Source of the DNA: an uncultured delta proteobacterium
GTDB taxonomy: Bacteria; Desulfobacterota; Desulfovibrionia; Desulfovibrionales; Desulfovibrionaceae
Assembly (NCBI GenBank): GCA_900079685.1
Contig: LT599018.1
Coordinates: 365,012 to 429,011 of the forward strand
DNA length: 64,000 bases
Reading direction: 5' to 3'
Of the stretch, positions 61,645 through 64,000 are shown in pieces. Made by a program: the position numbers and the translations under genes. Position 1 is the stretch's first letter; each line of letters opens with the position of its first letter. The notes below the pieces were generated by a model that worked only from the letters and a program-made list of their open reading frames with translations, searched no databases and had not been told where the DNA came from.

Positions 61645-62676
61645 TTAATAGTAATACGCGTTGGGGGATGCGAGCTCCTCTTCCGTTACCTTGTGCGAGA
61701 AGGTTAAAAAGACCCAGGTCTGGTAGCCGATAACGATCGGGACCGTCAGCAGCGCGACCACGAGCATGATCTTGAGCGTCAGCGGGCTGGACGCGGCGTT
61801 ATGGATCGTCAGGCTGAAGGCCGGGTCCAGGCTGGAGGGGATAAGGCGCGGGAACATGCCCACAACCCCGAACAGGGTGACCAGGCCGATAAACCCGGCG
61901 CTGCATCCCCAGGCGTGCACCACTTTCCGGCGCTGCATCATGACGCGGGAGGCGACGAGGCAGGCCACGGCCGCGAGCGGCAGGACGAACAGGAGCGGCA
62001 TGGCGGTGTAATTGCTGAAAAGGTCGGTGTAGGTCCAGGTCATGATAAGAAAGACAACGCTGACTCCCGTCACCCACGGCCAGATGGTTTTTGCCGTGCC
62101 GATCGCCCGCTCGTGCATGACGTTCGTGGACTTGATGGAAAGCCACAGCATGCCGTGCATGCAGAACATCAGGACAAACAGGATGCCGGCCATGAGGCCG
62201 TAGGTGTTGCACAGCTTCAGGATGTTGCCGTGGTAGACGCCCGCGCCGTCAATGGGGATGCCGAGGAACAGGTTGCCGAAGGCCACGCCCAGAAGAAGGG
62301 CGGGTAGGGCGTTACCCACAAAATGGCAGGTATCCCAGGCTTTGCGCCAGCTGTCGGAATCGACCTTGTTCCGGAACTCGAAGGAAACCGCCCGGATGAT
62401 AAGCCCGAACAGGAGGAGCAAGAGCGGCGCGTAGAGCGCGCTGAACATGACGGCATAGGCCGTCGGGAACGCCGCGAACGTCACGCCGCCCGCGGTGATA
62501 AGCCATACTTCGTTGCCGTCCCAGAAGGGACCGGCGGCATTGTACATAATGCGGCGCTCCGCGTCGTTTTTCGCCAGGAAGGGCATAAGCGTCCCGAGAC
62601 CGAAATCAAACCCGTCCAGCATGAAATAGATGGCCCAGAGCAATCCCCAGAGGACGAACCAGATAGTTTCCAACAT
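61645..62676 (-). CDS. cydB: Cytochrome bd oxidase subunit II
   Basis: 343 residues, about eight to nine helices. Opening LETIWFVLWGLLWAIYFMLDGFDFGLGTL and FWDGNEVWLITAGGVTFAAFPTAYA are CydB hallmarks. With CydA it forms the quinol oxidase that reduces O2 at high affinity. It starts 2 bp after the cydA stop. Confidence 0.95.
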   Translation of the reverse strand: MLETIWFVLWGLLWAIYFMLDGFDFGLGTLMPFLAKNDAERRIMYNAAGPFWDGNEVWLITAGGVTFAAFPTAYAVMFSALYAPLLLLLFGLIIRAVSFEFRNKVDSDSWRKAWDTCHFVGNALPALLLGVAFGNLFLGIPIDGAGVYHGNILKLCNTYGLMAGILFVLMFCMHGMLWLSIKSTNVMHERAIGTAKTIWPWVTGVSVVFLIMTWTYTDLFSNYTAMPLLFVLPLAAVACLVASRVMMQRRKVVHAWGCSAGFIGLVTLFGVVGMFPRLIPSSLDPAFSLTIHNAASSPLTLKIMLVVALLTVPIVIGYQTWVFLTFSHKVTEEELASPNAYYY

Positions 62677-62678
62677 GA

Positions 62679-64000
62679 TTATTCACCTCCTGCGGGTGTG
62701 GCCGTTTCTCCCGGAGCGGGCGCCGGCTGGAGTTTGGGCGGGCCGAGCCGCGCGTATTTGCGCAAGAGCCAGATGGCGATGCAGCCGAGCACGGAGTAAA
62801 TGGCGATAAAGGCCAGGAGAGAGATGGCCACGGAAGACGTCGGCACGGGAGAGACGGCATCCTTCGTCTTCATGACGCCCCAGACGATCCAGGGCTGCCG
62901 CCCGACCTCCGCCAGGGTCCAGCCGGCCATGATGGCGATCCAGGGGAGGGGAATACACCAGGGCAGGATTTTGCCGAACCATTGCTTTTCCGGGATCTTG
63001 TTTTTCCAGAACCAGGCGAGAATCGCGAGCAGCGGGAAGAGGCTGCCGAGGCCCACCATCGCCCGGAAGGAGAGGAAGGTCAGCAGCACCGGCGGGTGCT
63101 CCTCGACGGGATAGTCGTTGAGCCCTTTGACCTCGGCGCAGAAGCTGCCGTAGGCCATGAAGCTGAGAACGCCGGGTATGCCGAAGAGCTCGACGGCGTT
63201 CCGTTGATTTTTCTGGTCAGGAACGACCAGGAGGTACATGGGCGCGCCCTTGACCGTCTCCCAGTGCGATTCCATGGCGGCGAGCTTGGGCGGCTGGTAC
63301 TTGGCGACGGCCATGCCGTGGCTGTGGCCCTGCAGCGCGACAAGCACGGAAAAAATCAGCGCGAAGGCCGCCCCGAAGCGGAAAGAGCGGGTAAAGAGTT
63401 CGGTCTCGTTCTTGCGCACAAGGTGCCAGGCGGAAATGCCCAGAACAAAGAACCCGCCGAGCATCCAGGCGGCAAACACCGTGTGGAAGAACTGGCCCCA
63501 CGCAAAGGGGTTGGTGAGGATCTGGAAGAAGCCCGAGAGCCCGTCCACTTCGGCCCGGCCGTTGCGGATGACGTAGCCCACCGGGTGCTGCATCCAGCCG
63601 TTGGCCAGGATGATCCAGATGGCGGAGACGTTGCCCGCCAGCGCCACGATCCAGATGGCCGCCAGGTGGATCTTCTTGGAGACCCGTTCCCAGCCGAAAT
63701 GCCAGACGGCCAGGAAGCTGGATTCCAGGAAAAAGGCCACCGTGGCTTCTATCGCCAGCAGTGAGCCGAAAATGTCGCCCACGTATTTGGAATACCCGGC
63801 CCAGTTGGTGCCGAACTGGAATTCCAGGGTTATGCCCGTTACAACCCCCAGGGCGAAGCTTATCAGGAACAGCTTGCCCCAAAATTTTGCCATGCGTTTA
63901 TAGACCTCGTCACCGGTCCGGTAATACTTGGTCTGCATGAGCGCGATGATGAGCGATAATCCCAATGTCAACGGGACGAAAATAAAATGGAAAAAGACGG
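62679..64000 (-). CDS. cydA: Cytochrome bd oxidase subunit I, 5' end beyond the window
   Basis: About 440 residues visible; the frame stays open to the window edge (VFFHFIFVPLTLGLSL), where the first heme-ligand His appears, so the true start lies outside. Seen: TGITLEFQFGTNWAGYSKYVGDIFGS, the Q-loop segment KYQPPKLAAMESHWET, and GWTLAEVGRQPWIVWGVMKT. The Q-loop is the short form. It oxidises quinol and binds hemes b558, b595 and d. Confidence 0.95.
   Translation of the reverse strand, partial: VFFHFIFVPLTLGLSLIIALMQTKYYRTGDEVYKRMAKFWGKLFLISFALGVVTGITLEFQFGTNWAGYSKYVGDIFGSLLAIEATVAFFLESSFLAVWHFGWERVSKKIHLAAIWIVALAGNVSAIWIILANGWMQHPVGYVIRNGRAEVDGLSGFFQILTNPFAWGQFFHTVFAAWMLGGFFVLGISAWHLVRKNETELFTRSFRFGAAFALIFSVLVALQGHSHGMAVAKYQPPKLAAMESHWETVKGAPMYLLVVPDQKNQRNAVELFGIPGVLSFMAYGSFCAEVKGLNDYPVEEHPPVLLTFLSFRAMVGLGSLFPLLAILAWFWKNKIPEKQWFGKILPWCIPLPWIAIMAGWTLAEVGRQPWIVWGVMKTKDAVSPVPTSSVAISLLAFIAIYSVLGCIAIWLLRKYARLGPPKLQPAPAPGETATPAGGE

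Overview
The window looks like a chromosomal segment of a Desulfovibrionaceae-type sulfate reducer (Desulfobacterota). The best clue is a 99-residue periplasmic monoheme cytochrome (36140-36439) that reads like Desulfovibrio cytochrome c-553, placed at the head of a caa3-type oxidase operon. Other fits are the yebC-ruvC-ruvA-ruvB block beside a diverged dnaA, a cytochrome bd oxidase, a cobalamin gene and many carboxylate transporters (TRAP-TAXI, TctABC, SSS). The DNA is GC-rich with AT-rich promoter islands.

Layout. (1) 1-4.9 kb: minus-strand amino-acid catabolic set (class V aminotransferase, Na+/solute symporter with a small partner, RidA, YheO-type regulator) and a beta-lactamase-fold serine hydrolase. 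(2) 5.0-15.6 kb: an RpiR regulator separated from its upstream DNA by a complete IS4-family element (18-bp inverted repeats, 11-bp target duplication), then an acyl-CoA region: enoyl-CoA hydratase, ADP-forming acyl-CoA synthetase, TAXI-TRAP transporter, and a convergent glutaconyl-CoA decarboxylase alpha subunit. (3) 15.9-18.5 kb: Arg-rich small protein, small lipoprotein, LysR regulator, polysaccharide deacetylase. (4) 18.7-29.8 kb: a minus-strand catabolic operon (TPP enzyme, two paralogous beta-hydroxyacid dehydrogenases, TctC/B/A, IlvD/Edd dehydratase), divergent from a PrpR-like sigma-54 activator. (5) 30.2-36.4 kb: caa3 oxidase operon. (6) 36.6-46.5 kb: mobile DNA: integrase remnant, large surface/RTX-like protein, gene fragments, and a small tRNA-Ala island with integrase, excisionase, a frameshifted gene, a YecR-like lipoprotein and a DinD-like protein. 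(7) 46.5-64 kb: housekeeping: CgeB-like glycosyltransferase, rlmE, yebC, ruvCAB, thyX, dnaA paralogue, cupin regulator with an acyl-CoA ligase, tpx, BON protein, BASS transporter, cbiC, CheX, cydBA.

The most unusual structure is a dispersed element of about 150-190 bp in three copies (18.5, 29.9, 41.2 kb). Each copy lies in the same orientation just downstream of a minus-strand transcription unit and carries an intrinsic terminator hairpin reading on the minus strand. The copy at 41.3 kb also abuts a near match to the tRNA-Ala 3' end, which would be the far attachment site of the island. A second family of long perfect hairpins punctuates the ruvC/ruvA and ruvB/thyX gaps.

All calls rest on reading the sequence and on remembered family motifs; no database search was run.
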